From the NCBI GenBank assembly GCA_046349435.1, contig JAXMCI010000001.1:1-64000 (forward strand): DNA of 64,000 bases. The letters run 5' to 3'. This document shows, one piece after another, positions 16,896-26,192 of this stretch. The translations under genes were made by a program, and so were the position numbers. Source of the stretch: JAXMCI01 sp046349435 (lineage in GTDB: Bacteria; Pseudomonadota; Alphaproteobacteria; Dongiales; Dongiaceae). The notes under the pieces were generated by a model. That model made no database searches and had not been told where the DNA came from. It saw nothing but the letters and a program-made list of their open reading frames with translations. The stretch's first letter is position 1, and every line of letters starts with the position of its first letter.

Positions 16896-17768
16896 ATGAG
16901 CGACAAGGTCGCCTGCGTCGTCGACTGCCGGAACAAGCTCGGCGAGGTGCCGGTCTGGGACGAGCGCGAGCAGGCGCTCTGGTGGGTCGACATCGAGGGC
17001 CGGCTGCTGCAGCGCTACCGGCCGGCGACCGGCCAGGTCGAGCGCTGGACCATGCCGGAGCGCATCGGCAGCTTCGCCCTGCGCGAGCAGGGCGGCCTGA
17101 TCGTGGCGTTCGCGTCGGGCATCGCCTTCTACGAGCCGGCGACCGGGGCCATCGCGTGGATCGGCCGCCCCGAGGCGGACAAGCCGGGCAACCGCTTCAA
17201 CGAGGGCAAGTGCGACCGCAAGGGCCGCTTCTGGGCCGGCACCATGGATGACAGCCTGGCCGCGCACAGCGCCGCCCTCTACCGCGTCGACCCCGACCGC
17301 TCGATCCACAAGGCGCTCGACGGCGTCGGCATCTCGAACTGCTTCGTCTGGTCGCTCGACGACCGCGCCTTCTGGTTCGCCGACTCGCTCGACCGGCGGA
17401 TCGACCGTTTCGACTACGATCACGCCACCGGCGCGCTGTCGAACCGGCGGCCCTTCGCGATGCCGGCCGGCGGCGCGGTGCCCGACGGCGGCACGATCGA
17501 CGCCGAGGGCTTCCTGTGGAACGCCGAGTGGAACGGCTGGCGGGTGGTGCGCTACGCGCCGGACGGCCGCGTCGACCGGGTCGTGCCGCTGCCGGTGCAG
17601 AAGCCGACCAGCTGCATGTTCGGCGGCCCCGGCCTGGCGACCCTCTACGTCACCTCGGCGGTCTGGGACCTGACGCCGGACAAGCTCGCCGGCCAGCCCC
17701 AGGCGGGCGGCCTGTTCGCCTGCGACGTCGGGGTGCGCGGCGTGCCCGAGCCGCGCTTCGCCGGCTGA
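16896..17768 (+). CDS. SMP-30/gluconolactonase family hydrolase
   Basis: 290 residues, ATG 16896 after GGGAGGACC. A six-bladed propeller of the SGL family with metal ligands recognisable as E17 (KLGEVPVW), an Asn in GNRFNEGKCD, Asn in GISNCFVW and Asp in VPDGGTIDAEG. It opens sugar lactones (gluconolactone, arabinolactone or galactonolactone) to aldonic acids in the cytosol. It is directly downstream of the transporter and just upstream of an aldonate-dehydratase-like enzyme, so the two form successive steps of an oxidative, non-phosphorylated sugar pathway. The aldose dehydrogenase is not in the window. Confidence 0.93.
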   Translation: MSDKVACVVDCRNKLGEVPVWDEREQALWWVDIEGRLLQRYRPATGQVERWTMPERIGSFALREQGGLIVAFASGIAFYEPATGAIAWIGRPEADKPGNRFNEGKCDRKGRFWAGTMDDSLAAHSAALYRVDPDRSIHKALDGVGISNCFVWSLDDRAFWFADSLDRRIDRFDYDHATGALSNRRPFAMPAGGAVPDGGTIDAEGFLWNAEWNGWRVVRYAPDGRVDRVVPLPVQKPTSCMFGGPGLATLYVTSAVWDLTPDKLAGQPQAGGLFACDVGVRGVPEPRFAG

Positions 17769-17796
17769 CCAGACCTGCAATCCCGCGGAGGCGGCC

Positions 17797-18969
17797 ATGA
17801 AGATCACCGGTATCAAGACCACCGTCGTCAATGCCGAGATGCGCAACTGGATCTTCGTCAAGGTCGAGACCGACCAGGACGGGCTCTATGGCTGGGGCGA
17901 GGCGACGCTGGAATGGAAGACCCGCGCCGTGGTCGGCGCCGTCGAGGACCTGGCGCCGCTGCTGATCGGGCAGGACCCGCGCGACATCGAGCAGGCCGTG
18001 CGGATCATGCACAAGCAGGGCTTCTGGCGCATGGGGGTGATCGGCGCCACCGCCATCTCGGGCATCGAGGTGGCGCTCTGGGACATCCTCGGCAAGGAGC
18101 TCGGCGTGCCGGTCTGGCGCCTGCTCGGCGGCAAGACGCGCGACCGGGTGCCCGTCTACACCCATCTCGGGCTCGGCGACATGCGCGCCGTCTACGAGAC
18201 GATGCAGGTCAACCAGCTGGTCGACTCGGCGCTCGCCGTCGTCGAGAAGGGCTATCGCGCGGTCAAGGTGGTGTTCATCCCCTATACCCACTACACCGCG
18301 CCGGCCCGCGCGGTGGACCATGTCGGCAAGCTGATGCGCGCGCTGCGCGAGGCGGTCGGCGACACGGTCGAGATCATGGTCGACTTCCACGGCCGCCCGG
18401 CCTCGGTCTCCGCCGCCCTCGACTACATCCGCGCCATCGAGCCGGGCCGGCCGCTCTTCGCCGAGGAGCCGGTGCCGCCGACCAACCCGGAGCTGATGCG
18501 CGCCGTCACCGCGCAGTCGCGCGTGCCGATCGCCACCGGCGAGCGGCTGATCGGCCGCACCGAGTTCGAGCCGCTGTTCCGCCTGCAGGCGCTGCACATC
18601 GCGCAGCCCGACATCGCCCACACCGGCGGGCTCGCCGAGTCGCGCAAGATCGCCGCCGCGGCGGAGACCGCCGGGGTCGGCATCGCGCCGCACAACCCGC
18701 TCGGCCCGCTGGCCGGCGTCGCCGCGCTGCATTTCGACATCGCCACGCCCAACTTCGTCATCCAGGAGGAGATGACCGGCGCCGTCCCCTGGTACGACGA
18801 GGTCGCCGAGACGGTGATCCGCCGCGTCGACGGCGCCTGGCAGATCCCGGACAAGCCGGGCCTGGGTGTCGAGGTCAACGAGAAGGTCGCCGCCCGGCAC
18901 CCGTTCCGGCAGGAAATCTTCCACACCCTCCATGCCGTGCTCGAGGACGGCACGATCGTCGACTGGTAG
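17797..18969 (+). CDS. Enolase-superfamily sugar acid dehydratase (galactonate dehydratase-like)
   Basis: 390 residues. N-terminal capping domain plus a mandelate-racemase-type barrel. The metal and base motifs resemble D-galactonate dehydratase: D196 and H198 in MVDFHGR, then E in FAEEPVPP, E in ATGERLIGR, and His in GIAPHNPLGPLAG. It would remove water from an aldonic acid to give a 2-keto-3-deoxy acid. The sequence between 130 and 190 (YTHLGLGDMRAVYETMQ...) differs from classical DgoD, so the exact aldonate is uncertain. Last gene of the ABC operon; only 28 bp follow the lactonase. Confidence 0.9.
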   Translation: MKITGIKTTVVNAEMRNWIFVKVETDQDGLYGWGEATLEWKTRAVVGAVEDLAPLLIGQDPRDIEQAVRIMHKQGFWRMGVIGATAISGIEVALWDILGKELGVPVWRLLGGKTRDRVPVYTHLGLGDMRAVYETMQVNQLVDSALAVVEKGYRAVKVVFIPYTHYTAPARAVDHVGKLMRALREAVGDTVEIMVDFHGRPASVSAALDYIRAIEPGRPLFAEEPVPPTNPELMRAVTAQSRVPIATGERLIGRTEFEPLFRLQALHIAQPDIAHTGGLAESRKIAAAAETAGVGIAPHNPLGPLAGVAALHFDIATPNFVIQEEMTGAVPWYDEVAETVIRRVDGAWQIPDKPGLGVEVNEKVAARHPFRQEIFHTLHAVLEDGTIVDW

Positions 18970-18987
18970 GCCGGTCGGCCGGCAGCG

Positions 18988-19533
18988 TCACACCGCCGGC
19001 TCGTCCGACGCGGCGGGGCAGACCTGGCAGTGCATCTCGCGGGTCAGCGCCTCGACCCGCTGGGTCAGGTCGCGCACCGATTCGGTGAGCGACATGTTCT
19101 GCCGCAGCATCTCGACCAGCAGCGTGCTCTGCTGCACGGCCAGGGCCTGCCGCTCCTCGCTCGCCCTGTGCAGGTCCTCGCGGTGCTGGGCGTCGGCCAC
19201 CGCGTGCACCTTGTCGCGCTCGGCCTGGCGCGTCTGCGCGAGCAGGATCAGCGGCGCGGCGTAGGCCGCCTGCAGGCTGAAGGCGAGATTGAGCAGGATG
19301 AAGGGATAGGTGTCGAAGTCGACGAGATGGAGCACGTTGACGACGATCCATATGGCGACCAGGACCGTCTGGCCGATCAGGAAGACCGGCGTTCCGAAGA
19401 ACCGGGCGAACGCCTCGGCCTTCAGCCCGAACCAGTCCGAGCCGAAGGTGGCCGAGAGGTGGGTGTGCGGGCTGTGGAAGCGGAAGAAGTGGTTGGGATG
19501 GTGGGGAGCGGTCGGCGAGAGCGAATGATCCAT
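18988..19533 (-). CDS. DUF1003 family membrane protein
   Basis: 181 residues. The hallmark DUF1003 region FFGTPVFLIGQTVLVAIWIVVN ... FDTYPFILLNLAFSLQAAYAAPLILLAQTRQAERDK holds two transmembrane helices (about 45-65 and 78-98) and a conserved post-TM R-Q-x-x-R-D stretch. The C-terminal part (105-165) is a predicted coiled coil with heptads (LLVEMLRQNMSLTESVRDLTQRVEALT), followed by a CxxC pair (CQVC). Function unknown. It converges on the sugar operon with only 18 bp between stops. Confidence 0.9.
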   Translation of the reverse strand: MDHSLSPTAPHHPNHFFRFHSPHTHLSATFGSDWFGLKAEAFARFFGTPVFLIGQTVLVAIWIVVNVLHLVDFDTYPFILLNLAFSLQAAYAAPLILLAQTRQAERDKVHAVADAQHREDLHRASEERQALAVQQSTLLVEMLRQNMSLTESVRDLTQRVEALTREMHCQVCPAASDEPAV

Positions 19534-19675
19534 GCCGGTGTCCTGCGGGCAGGGCGCCCGGCGCCGGGCTCGGACGGCGGCCGCGGCTGCGGACCGGTCG
19601 CGTGGCGCGGGAGCGCGATAAGCCTGTCAGGCTTCGGCCGATTCCTTACAGCAAACTGATGGGCTCCGGCTGCCC

Positions 19676-21547
19676 CTACTTTGCCTTGCCGTTCCCGTGG
19701 CCCTTGCCATTGCCGCCGGCATTTCCGCCCTTGCCGTTGCCGCCGGCGCTGCCGCTGTTGCCGGTCCCGCCCGCGCCCGAGCCGCCGGCACTGCCCGTAC
19801 CGGCACTCCCGGCGCTGGAGCCGGAACTCGAGCCGGAGCTGCCAGCGCTGCTGCCGCCGGCTGTGCCGGAGCCGACGCTGCCGGCGCCGGTGCCGTCGCT
19901 GCCGGTGCCGTCGCTGCCGATGCCGGCGCTGCCGCCGGCCGCGCTGGTGTCGCCCGTGCCGGTGCTGCCGGTCGAGCCGGCACTCCCGGCGCTCGCGCTG
20001 CCGGTGCCGGAATCGCTGCCGCCGCTCGCGGTCCCAGACCCGCTCGCGCTGCTGTCGCTCGACGCGGTCGTTCCACCGGTCGTTCCGCCGACAGCGCCGG
20101 AGACACTGCCCGCGGCCGAGCCGACCGCCCCGCCGACCGCGCCGACCGCGCCGCCGACCGCACCCGAGACGCTGCCGGTGGTCCCGCCCGCCTCGCTTCC
20201 GGTCGACGCACCCGTGCTGTCGCTGCCGGTCGCGCCACTGCTGCCGTCGGCCGTGCCGGTGGCCGAGCCCGAAGCGGTCGAGGTCGTCCCGCTGCTGCCG
20301 GCCGATGTGCTGCCGCCGGCCGGATCCGAAGCCGTGCTCGTGCTGTCGCCGGTCGAGTTGCCTGTACCGCTGGCCGCCGTTGCCGTGCCCGTGCTGCCGG
20401 TCGTGGTGCTGCCGGTAGCAGTCCCGCCCGTGGTCGTGGAGCCCGTAGTGCTGCCCGTAGTCGTTCCGCCCGTGGTCGTGGTGCCAGCAGTCGTGGTGCC
20501 CGCGGTCGCGGTGCCTGCGGTCGCGGTGCCTGCGGGCGTACTGCCGGCCGCCGCGGTTGCCGTGCCGGCCGGCGCGGCGCTGCCGGTGCCCTCGGCCGCC
20601 GGCGCCGCGGCGGGAGCCGCGGTCGCGGTGGCTGCAGGCGCGCGCGGCGCGCTGGCAGGCGGCGCGCTGGCTGGCGCGCTGGCGGCGCGGCGCTGGTCCG
20701 TGCCGTCGCGCTCGGGGCCGCGGCAGCGGGCTCGCAGCCGCCGGGCTCGCGGCCGTGCTGGCCGCCGCCGCGGGCGCTGCGCTGGCCAGCGCGCTCACGC
20801 CGACGCCCTCGACGGCGGCCAGCGCGGTCGCGGTGCCGCAAGTCGCGCCGGTGCAGGTTTCCAGCGGCCGGTCGATCTGCGCCCGCGTCGAGCGGCAGGG
20901 GTCGCCGGGATTGCCGGGTTGGCAGGAGCCGTAGCCGGCGGCGATCTGGGCGTCCAGGCTGCCCGCGCCGGACGATCCGGCGCGAGGCTGCCCTGACGCG
21001 CCGAGCGGTCGGGCGAAACGCGGATGACGGGCGGCGCTGCCGCCTGGCGCACCTGCCGCGAGGGCTGGGCCGGCAGCTTCAGCTCCTGCTGCAGCATGCC
21101 GAGCGAGACATAGAATCGGCGGCGGCAATCGCCGCTGCCGGGCAGCCCCGGACCCGCCGGCCGGAACTGCGCCATCCAGCAGTCGAAGTTGACCTGCGCC
21201 ACGGCCGCGGTGAAGGGCTCCTGCTCGCGGGCGCCGGCGGCGAGCGCCGCCATCAGCCGCCGTCGTGCCGCCGTCGCCTCGCGCGCCACCGCCGGGGGCA
21301 GTTGCCAGCGCGACAGGTCGGCAGGGTCGACCGGCAGGCCGATCGAAAGCGCGCGCGACCGCTCGGCGAAGAAGCCGGACAGCGCAGGGTCGCGGGCCTG
21401 CGCCTCGGCGAAGGCCGCGACCTCGGCATAGCCGCGGCTGGCATAGTCGTCGAACCCGGCGGCGGCTTGCGCCCTGCCCGTCACCCCCGCCATGGCCAAG
21501 CTGCCGGCCGCGGCAATCAGACCCACCCACACCCGAAATCGCGCCAT
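19676..21547 (-). CDS. Secreted Gly/Ser/Thr/Ala-rich low-complexity protein (three frameshifts)
   Basis: ATG 21547 follows GAGGGAGGAA. A Sec signal (MARFRVWVGLIAAAGSLAMAG...AQA) leads to a ~170-residue N-terminal domain with DCWMAQF and a C-containing helix region. Coding then passes through three register changes at about 20975, 20745 and 20690, each equal to one missing base. It continues as Ala/Thr, then Gly-Thr, then Gly-Ser repeats for ~340 residues. The end is a basic tail NGKGHGNGKAK before TAG 19676-19678. This is a surface or secreted fibrous protein by composition; no family assigned. The complementary strand reads as Pro/Leu/Val-rich only because it mirrors this repeat. Confidence 0.7.
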
Positions 21548-21784
21548 TGTTCCTCCCTCACCCGGCTGGCCAACCCGGGCCTGCGCGGGCGGTTCCTGGG
21601 CGGGCTGTGGCATTTCCCCGACATGGCCGGGCATCGCGTCGCCGGGGCGCGGCGGCGATCCCGTGGCAAGGCAGCCGTTGCAACCGGCGGGGAAATCGCG
21701 CAGGACTCGGGACGCGATGGGGTGGGGGTTCCCGGCCGGCGGCGATCAGCCCGCGCCGGGCCCTGTGCAGGAGACAGGAGTGGC

Positions 21785-22033
21785 ATGCTGGGCCGCAGGA
21801 GGGGTTTTCTCGACAGCCTGACGGGACGCGGCGCCGAGCCCGAGATCGCAGCGGGCCAGCGGTTCCAGAAGCCCGGTGTGCCCTGGATGGTCTGGGAGGT
21901 CACCGGCCTGTTCGAGGGCAATGACGGGATGATCTACGTGCAGCTCGTCCGGGCCGACGACCGGTCGATGCGCAAGACGGTTTCGCGCGAGGTGCTGGAG
22001 CGCGGGGTCGACTATCGCCGCCTGGCGCGGTAG
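21785..22033 (+). CDS. Conserved small protein, unknown function
   Basis: 82 residues from ATG 21785, preceded by GGAGACAGGAG. Basic N-terminus (MLGRRRGFLDSL), then a compact beta-rich looking segment PGVPWMVWEVTGLFEGNDGMIYVQLVRADDRSMRKTVSREVLERGVDYRRL. The strand-rich pattern with two Trp suggests a small barrel domain (Hfq/SH3-like sizes), but I recognise no family. No signal peptide. It precedes the O-methyltransferase gene by 26 bp in the same direction and may share its transcript. Confidence 0.7.
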   Translation: MLGRRRGFLDSLTGRGAEPEIAAGQRFQKPGVPWMVWEVTGLFEGNDGMIYVQLVRADDRSMRKTVSREVLERGVDYRRLAR

Positions 22034-22059
22034 GACGCCGGCAGACCAAGAGAGGATCC

Positions 22060-22722
22060 ATGGCCAACCGCACCATCACCCTGTCCGACCGGCTGCACGA
22101 CTACTATCAGCGGGTGTCGCTGCGCGAGCCGGACGTCCTCCGGGCGCTGCGCGAGGAGACGGCCACGCTGCCGCTCGCGGTCATGCAGATCTCGCCGGAG
22201 CAGGGCCAGCTGATGCGCCTGCTGATCGAGCTCACCGGCACGCGCCGCGCCATCGAGGTCGGGACCTACACCGGCTACAGCGCGCTCTGCGTGGCGCTGG
22301 CGATGGGGCCGGAGGGGCGGCTGATCGCCTGCGACATCAATCCGGAGACCACGGCGGTGGCGCAGCGCTACTGGCGCCGGGCCGGCGTCGCCGACCGCAT
22401 CGACCTGCGCCTCGCCCCGGCGCTCGCCACCCTCGACCAGCTCCTGCAGGCCGGCGGCGCCGGCCAGTTCGACTTCGGCTTCATCGACGCCAACAAGGAG
22501 GACTACGACGGCTATTACGAGCGGCTGCTGACGCTGCTCCGTCCCGGCGGCCTGGTGGCGATCGACAACGTGCTGTGGGGCGGCGACGTGGCCGACCCGA
22601 CCAAGACCGACGCCGAGACCACCGCCATCCGCGCCCTCAACGACAAGGTGCATGGCGACGCCCGGGTCGAGATCAGCATGATCCCGATCGGCGACGGCCT
22701 GACCCTGGCGCGCAAGCGCTGA
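22060..22722 (+). CDS. SAM-dependent O-methyltransferase (CCoAOMT/COMT family)
   Basis: 220 residues, ATG 22060 after AGAGAGGA. Class I methyltransferase: SAM-binding RRAIEVGTYTGYSALCVALAM (about 62-82), acidic D after motif II (LIACDIN), metal-binding FIDANKEDYDGYYE (about 144-157) and IDNVLWGGDV (about 168). Methylates catechol-type hydroxyls in a Mg-dependent way. The physiological acceptor is unknown. Confidence 0.93.
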   Translation: MANRTITLSDRLHDYYQRVSLREPDVLRALREETATLPLAVMQISPEQGQLMRLLIELTGTRRAIEVGTYTGYSALCVALAMGPEGRLIACDINPETTAVAQRYWRRAGVADRIDLRLAPALATLDQLLQAGGAGQFDFGFIDANKEDYDGYYERLLTLLRPGGLVAIDNVLWGGDVADPTKTDAETTAIRALNDKVHGDARVEISMIPIGDGLTLARKR

Positions 22723-22759
22723 AGCGTCCCCGCCCCTCTTCCGCCGGCACGCGCAGCGC

Positions 22760-23194
22760 TCAGTACTCGACCTTGTCCCCGACCCGGATGCCGAGCCGCT
22801 CGGCCGTGCCGCCATTGACCTCGACGACGCCGCGGGCCGGTGCCTCCGAGTAGATCACCGTGGTGGAGAACGGCACGGTCCGCTCGGCGATGCGGATGAT
22901 CCGGCCGTCAGCGGCGAAGAAGATCATGTCGAGCGGCAGGACGGTGTTCTCCATCCACATCGTGATCTCGCGCTCGCTGGGATAGAGGAACAGCATTCCC
23001 GCGTCGGGCGCCATGTCCTGGCGGAACATCAGGCCGCGCTGGCGCTGCGCGTCGGTGGTGGCGACCTCGACGGTGAAGTGGCGCGGGCCCCCGGACGACC
23101 CGATGACCAGCTCGCGCTTGGGAAAGCCCTGGGCCGCCGCCCCATGGGCCAGCAGCAGCAGCATGGCGAGGATCGGGGCGGCGAATCGACTCAT
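22760..23194 (-). CDS. DUF192 secreted protein
   Basis: 144 residues with a Sec signal peptide (AILAMLLLLAHGAAAQ). The DUF192 core is clear: RQRGLMFRQDMAPDAGMLFLYPSEREITMWMENTVLPLDMIFFAADGRI and a terminal VVEVNGGTAERLGIRVGD. Periplasmic, function unknown. ATG 23194 overlaps the stop of the upstream HDAC-like gene (ATGA), so the two are translationally coupled. Convergent with the O-methyltransferase gene. Confidence 0.93.
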   Translation of the reverse strand: MSRFAAPILAMLLLLAHGAAAQGFPKRELVIGSSGGPRHFTVEVATTDAQRQRGLMFRQDMAPDAGMLFLYPSEREITMWMENTVLPLDMIFFAADGRIIRIAERTVPFSTTVIYSEAPARGVVEVNGGTAERLGIRVGDKVEY

Positions 23195-24306
23195 GCGGCG
23201 GAGCCTAGCACCGCCATGCCGAGGGTGCGAATCTCCGGCCGCACTGCCGCGGGCTGCTGCGCCGGGTCGGCAATGCTCTCGCGCCAGCGGGCCGGCGGCT
23301 CCCGTCCCATGCGGTGCTGCCAGGACAACCCGGCGAGCACCGCCGCGGCGGCGGCGGTAAGGGGCGCGTCCGGGGCGTGGCCGGCGAGCGTCGCCCACAG
23401 CCCGGCCCAGCAGCGCGCCACCGACCACGGATTGTAGCCGCCGCCGCCGAGCACGAGCAGCCGCGGCGCCAGCCCGCGCAGCCGCGCCGCCACGCGCCAG
23501 ATCGCCCGGTTGGACAGCGCGAGGCCGCTCATCGGATCGTCGGCCAGCGCGTCGGCGCCGGCCTGCAGCACCACCGCCTCCGGCGCGAAGCGCTCGCCCA
23601 GCGGCAGCACCACCGCCTCGGTCAGCCAGTCGAGCTCGGCATCGCAGAAGCCGGGCGGCACCGGCAGGTTGCGCGCCTGCCCGCCGCCGCGATCCTCGGC
23701 CGGCCCGCTATTGGGCCACCGGCCGCGCTCGTGGATCGACAGCACCAGCACCCGCGGGTCGGCGGAGAGCGCGTCCTGCACGCCGTCGCCGTGATGGGCG
23801 TCGACATCGACGTAGTAGACGCGCCGCAGCCCGGCATCGAGCAGCGCCAGGATGCCGAGCACCGGGTCGTTGAGGTAGCAGAAGCCGCTGGCGCGGTCCG
23901 GCCGGCCGTGATGGGTGCCCCCCGCCGGGTTGTAGACGATGCCGCCGCCGGCGAGCAGGCGCGCCGCCATCAGCGTCGCGCCGCAGGCCGTCGCCGGCCG
24001 CCGGAAGATCTCCGGGAAGATCGGGTTGCCGTTGCGCCCGATGTTGTAGCGCTCGCGCACCGCCGCCGCGGCGCCGCCCTGGCGCTCGGCCGCCTGCAGC
24101 GCGGCGACGTAGGCGGGATCGTGGAAGCGCGCCAGCTCGGCCGGGGTCGCGACCGGGCTGTCGCGATAGTCCCGCTCGTCCAGCCAGCCCATCGCCCGGA
24201 TCAGGTCGAGCGCCGCCGAGACGCGCGGAATCGCCAGCGGATGCCGGCCGCCATAGGAGGAGCGGCGATAGATCTCGCTGCCGATCAGGATGGGACGCGG
24301 GGCCAC
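23191..24306 (-). CDS. Histone-deacetylase/AcuC-family amidohydrolase
   Basis: 371 residues with the arginase/deacetylase fold of class I/IV HDAC-like enzymes. Active-site signatures: NPAGGTHHGRPDRASGFCYLND (tandem catalytic His about 138-139), YYVDVDAHHGDGVQDAL (zinc ligands Asp and His) and QAGADAL (third zinc ligand). Bacterial relatives deacetylate acetyl-CoA synthetase, acetylpolyamines or other small amides; the substrate cannot be assigned. It heads a two-gene unit with the DUF192 protein and is divergent from the CBS gene 102 bp away. Confidence 0.92.
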   Translation of the reverse strand: MAPRPILIGSEIYRRSSYGGRHPLAIPRVSAALDLIRAMGWLDERDYRDSPVATPAELARFHDPAYVAALQAAERQGGAAAAVRERYNIGRNGNPIFPEIFRRPATACGATLMAARLLAGGGIVYNPAGGTHHGRPDRASGFCYLNDPVLGILALLDAGLRRVYYVDVDAHHGDGVQDALSADPRVLVLSIHERGRWPNSGPAEDRGGGQARNLPVPPGFCDAELDWLTEAVVLPLGERFAPEAVVLQAGADALADDPMSGLALSNRAIWRVAARLRGLAPRLLVLGGGGYNPWSVARCWAGLWATLAGHAPDAPLTAAAAAVLAGLSWQHRMGREPPARWRESIADPAQQPAAVRPEIRTLGMAVLGSAA

Positions 24307-24408
24307 GGCAGCGACTTAGGCCGCGCCCGGCGCCGGGTCAACCGGCTCCGGCTTGACGGAGCGGCCCGGCCACGAAACTCTCGGCGCCCCGCCCAGGAGA
24401 GTCGACCG

Positions 24409-24864
24409 ATGTCCTGCCGCAGCCTGATGAGCCGCAACCCCGCCACGCTCGGGGCGGACGACACCGTCGCGCTGGCCGCCCGCCGGCTGATCGAGCGCAA
24501 GCGGCTCGCCCTGCCGGTGGTCGGACCCGACCGCCGCTATCTCGGGATGTTCGGCGTGCCCGAGCTGCTCGGCCTGCTGCTGCCCGCCGCCGCCGCCGAG
24601 GGGCTGGTCCCCGACCTCGCCTTCATGGGCGATGACAGCCGGTCGCTGAGCGAGCGGCTGGCGGCGCGCGGCGCGGAGCCGGTCGGCCCGCTCGCCGATG
24701 CCGCGCTGCCGGTGCTGCGGCCGGACACCCCGGTGGTCGAGGGGCTGTTCCTGATGCGCAAGCATCGCAGCCCGCTGGCGGTGGTCGACGAGGCGGACGG
24801 CAAGCTGCTCGGCCTGCTCTCCTTCTGGGAGGCGCTGGACGCGATCCGGGGCAGCGCGTCGTGA
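24409..24864 (+). CDS. CBS-domain protein
   Basis: 151 residues composed of a CBS pair: SLMSRNPATLGADDTVALAARRLIERKRLALPVVGPDRRYLGMF (about 5-48) and ADAALPVLRPDTPVVEGLFLMRKHRSPLAVVDEADGKLLGLLSFWEAL (about 97-145), separated by a ~45-residue insert. Such modules bind adenosyl nucleotides. The stop overlaps the GTG start of the following transporter (GTGA), which suggests that it acts as a soluble nucleotide-sensing regulator of that transporter (inference). ATG 24409 follows CAGGAGAG. Confidence 0.9.
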   Translation: MSCRSLMSRNPATLGADDTVALAARRLIERKRLALPVVGPDRRYLGMFGVPELLGLLLPAAAAEGLVPDLAFMGDDSRSLSERLAARGAEPVGPLADAALPVLRPDTPVVEGLFLMRKHRSPLAVVDEADGKLLGLLSFWEALDAIRGSAS

Positions 24865-26192
24865 GCGAGCCCGCCGCCACCCTGTTCGGCATCGCGCCGC
24901 TCTGGCTCGCCACCGGCCTCCTCGTCGCCACCTATGCCGCCGTCGTGGTCGACCGGCTCAATCGCGCCATCGTGGCGCTGCTCGGCGCCGGGCTGATGGT
25001 CGGCCTCGGCGTCATCGACCAGCACCGCGCGGTGGCCGGCGAGGACTTCAACACGCTGGCCCTGCTGATCGGCATGATGCTGCTGGTGGCGATCGCCCGG
25101 CGCAGCGGCATGTTCCAATACCTCGCCATCCGCACCGTCAAGATCGGCCGCGGCAACCCGGCGGCGATCCTGGCGCTGCTCGGGCTGGTGACGGCCGTGG
25201 TCTCGGCGCTGCTCGACAACGTCACCACGGTGCTGCTGATCGCCCCGGTCACCCTGGTGATCGCCCAGGAGCTCAAGGTCCCGCCCTACCCCTTCCTGCT
25301 GACCGAGATCCTCGCCTCGAACATCGGCGGCACGGCGACGCTGATCGGCGATCCGCCGAACATCATCATCGGCTCGGCCGCCCGCCTCACCTTCAACGAC
25401 TTCGTCATCAACCTGGCCCCCGTCGTGGTGGTCATCCTGGCCGCGCAGCTCCTCGTCAATCACCTGGTGTGGGGCCGCCGCATGCGGGTGGCACCCGCGG
25501 ACCGGAAGCGGGTCATGGCCTTCGACGAGCGCGAGGCGATCACCGACCGGCGCCTGCTCGGCCAGTCGCTGGCGGTGATCCTGCTCGTCATCCTCGGCTT
25601 CGTGCTGGCTCACCCGCTGCACGTCGAGCCCGGCACGATCGCGCTCTCCGGCGCCGCCCTGCTGCTGCTGCTCGACAACTGGCCGCGCCACGCCGAGGCG
25701 CAGAGCGAGGCGGTGCACAAGGCCTTCGGCGAGGTCGAGTGGGTGACGATCTTCTTCTTCGTCGGCCTCTTCGCCATCGTCGCCGGGGTCGAGGATGCCG
25801 GCCTGCTGCGGCTCTTCGCCGACCGGCTGACGGCGCTCACCGGCGGCGACCTCGCCTCGACGGCGCTGGTCATCCTGTGGGGCTCGGCGATCCTCTCGGC
25901 GATCATCGACAACATTCCGTTCGTCGCCACCATGATCCCGGTCATCAAGGGCATGGCGCCGGCGGTCGGCGGGCCGGAGCAGCTGAAGCCGCTGTGGTGG
26001 GCGCTGTCGCTCGGCGCCTGCCTCGGCGGCAACGGCACGCTGATCGGCGCCAGCGCCAACCTCACGGTGGCCGGCATCGGCGAGCGTGCCGGCGTGCCGT
26101 TCCGCTTCGTGCCGTTCCTCATGGCCGCGTTGCCGATGATGCTGATGAGCATCCTCATCAGCACCGTCTATCTCTGGCTGCGCTACCTCTGA
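24861..26192 (+). CDS. ArsB/NhaD (ion transporter superfamily) permease
   Basis: 443 residues, 11-12 predicted transmembrane helices. Characteristic features: FNTLALLIGMMLLVAIARRSG, SALLDNVTTVLLIAPVTL (about 113-130), NIGGTATLIGDPPNIIIGSAA (about 155-175), and in the second half SAIIDNIPFVATMIPV and GGNGTLIGASANLTVAGI. This inverted-repeat pattern fits the CitMHS/ArsB/SLC13 group; relatives carry arsenite, Na+/H+ or dicarboxylates, and no ars genes are near. Start GTG 24861 overlaps the CBS gene stop. Confidence 0.9.
   Translation: MSEPAATLFGIAPLWLATGLLVATYAAVVVDRLNRAIVALLGAGLMVGLGVIDQHRAVAGEDFNTLALLIGMMLLVAIARRSGMFQYLAIRTVKIGRGNPAAILALLGLVTAVVSALLDNVTTVLLIAPVTLVIAQELKVPPYPFLLTEILASNIGGTATLIGDPPNIIIGSAARLTFNDFVINLAPVVVVILAAQLLVNHLVWGRRMRVAPADRKRVMAFDEREAITDRRLLGQSLAVILLVILGFVLAHPLHVEPGTIALSGAALLLLLDNWPRHAEAQSEAVHKAFGEVEWVTIFFFVGLFAIVAGVEDAGLLRLFADRLTALTGGDLASTALVILWGSAILSAIIDNIPFVATMIPVIKGMAPAVGGPEQLKPLWWALSLGACLGGNGTLIGASANLTVAGIGERAGVPFRFVPFLMAALPMMLMSILISTVYLWLRYL

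Noticed and set aside
19619..19633. AAGCCTGTCAGGCTT inverted repeat considered as a terminator for the repeat-protein gene
   Set aside because: The loop would be a single base and no U-tract follows; a protein-binding palindrome is as likely, and there is no supporting context.
19602..20996. Long plus-strand open frame rich in Pro, Leu, Val and Ala
   Set aside because: It is the antisense mirror of the Gly/Ser/Thr repeat protein; it has no ribosome-binding site or recognisable domain, and the minus-strand gene has a signal peptide and strong start site.
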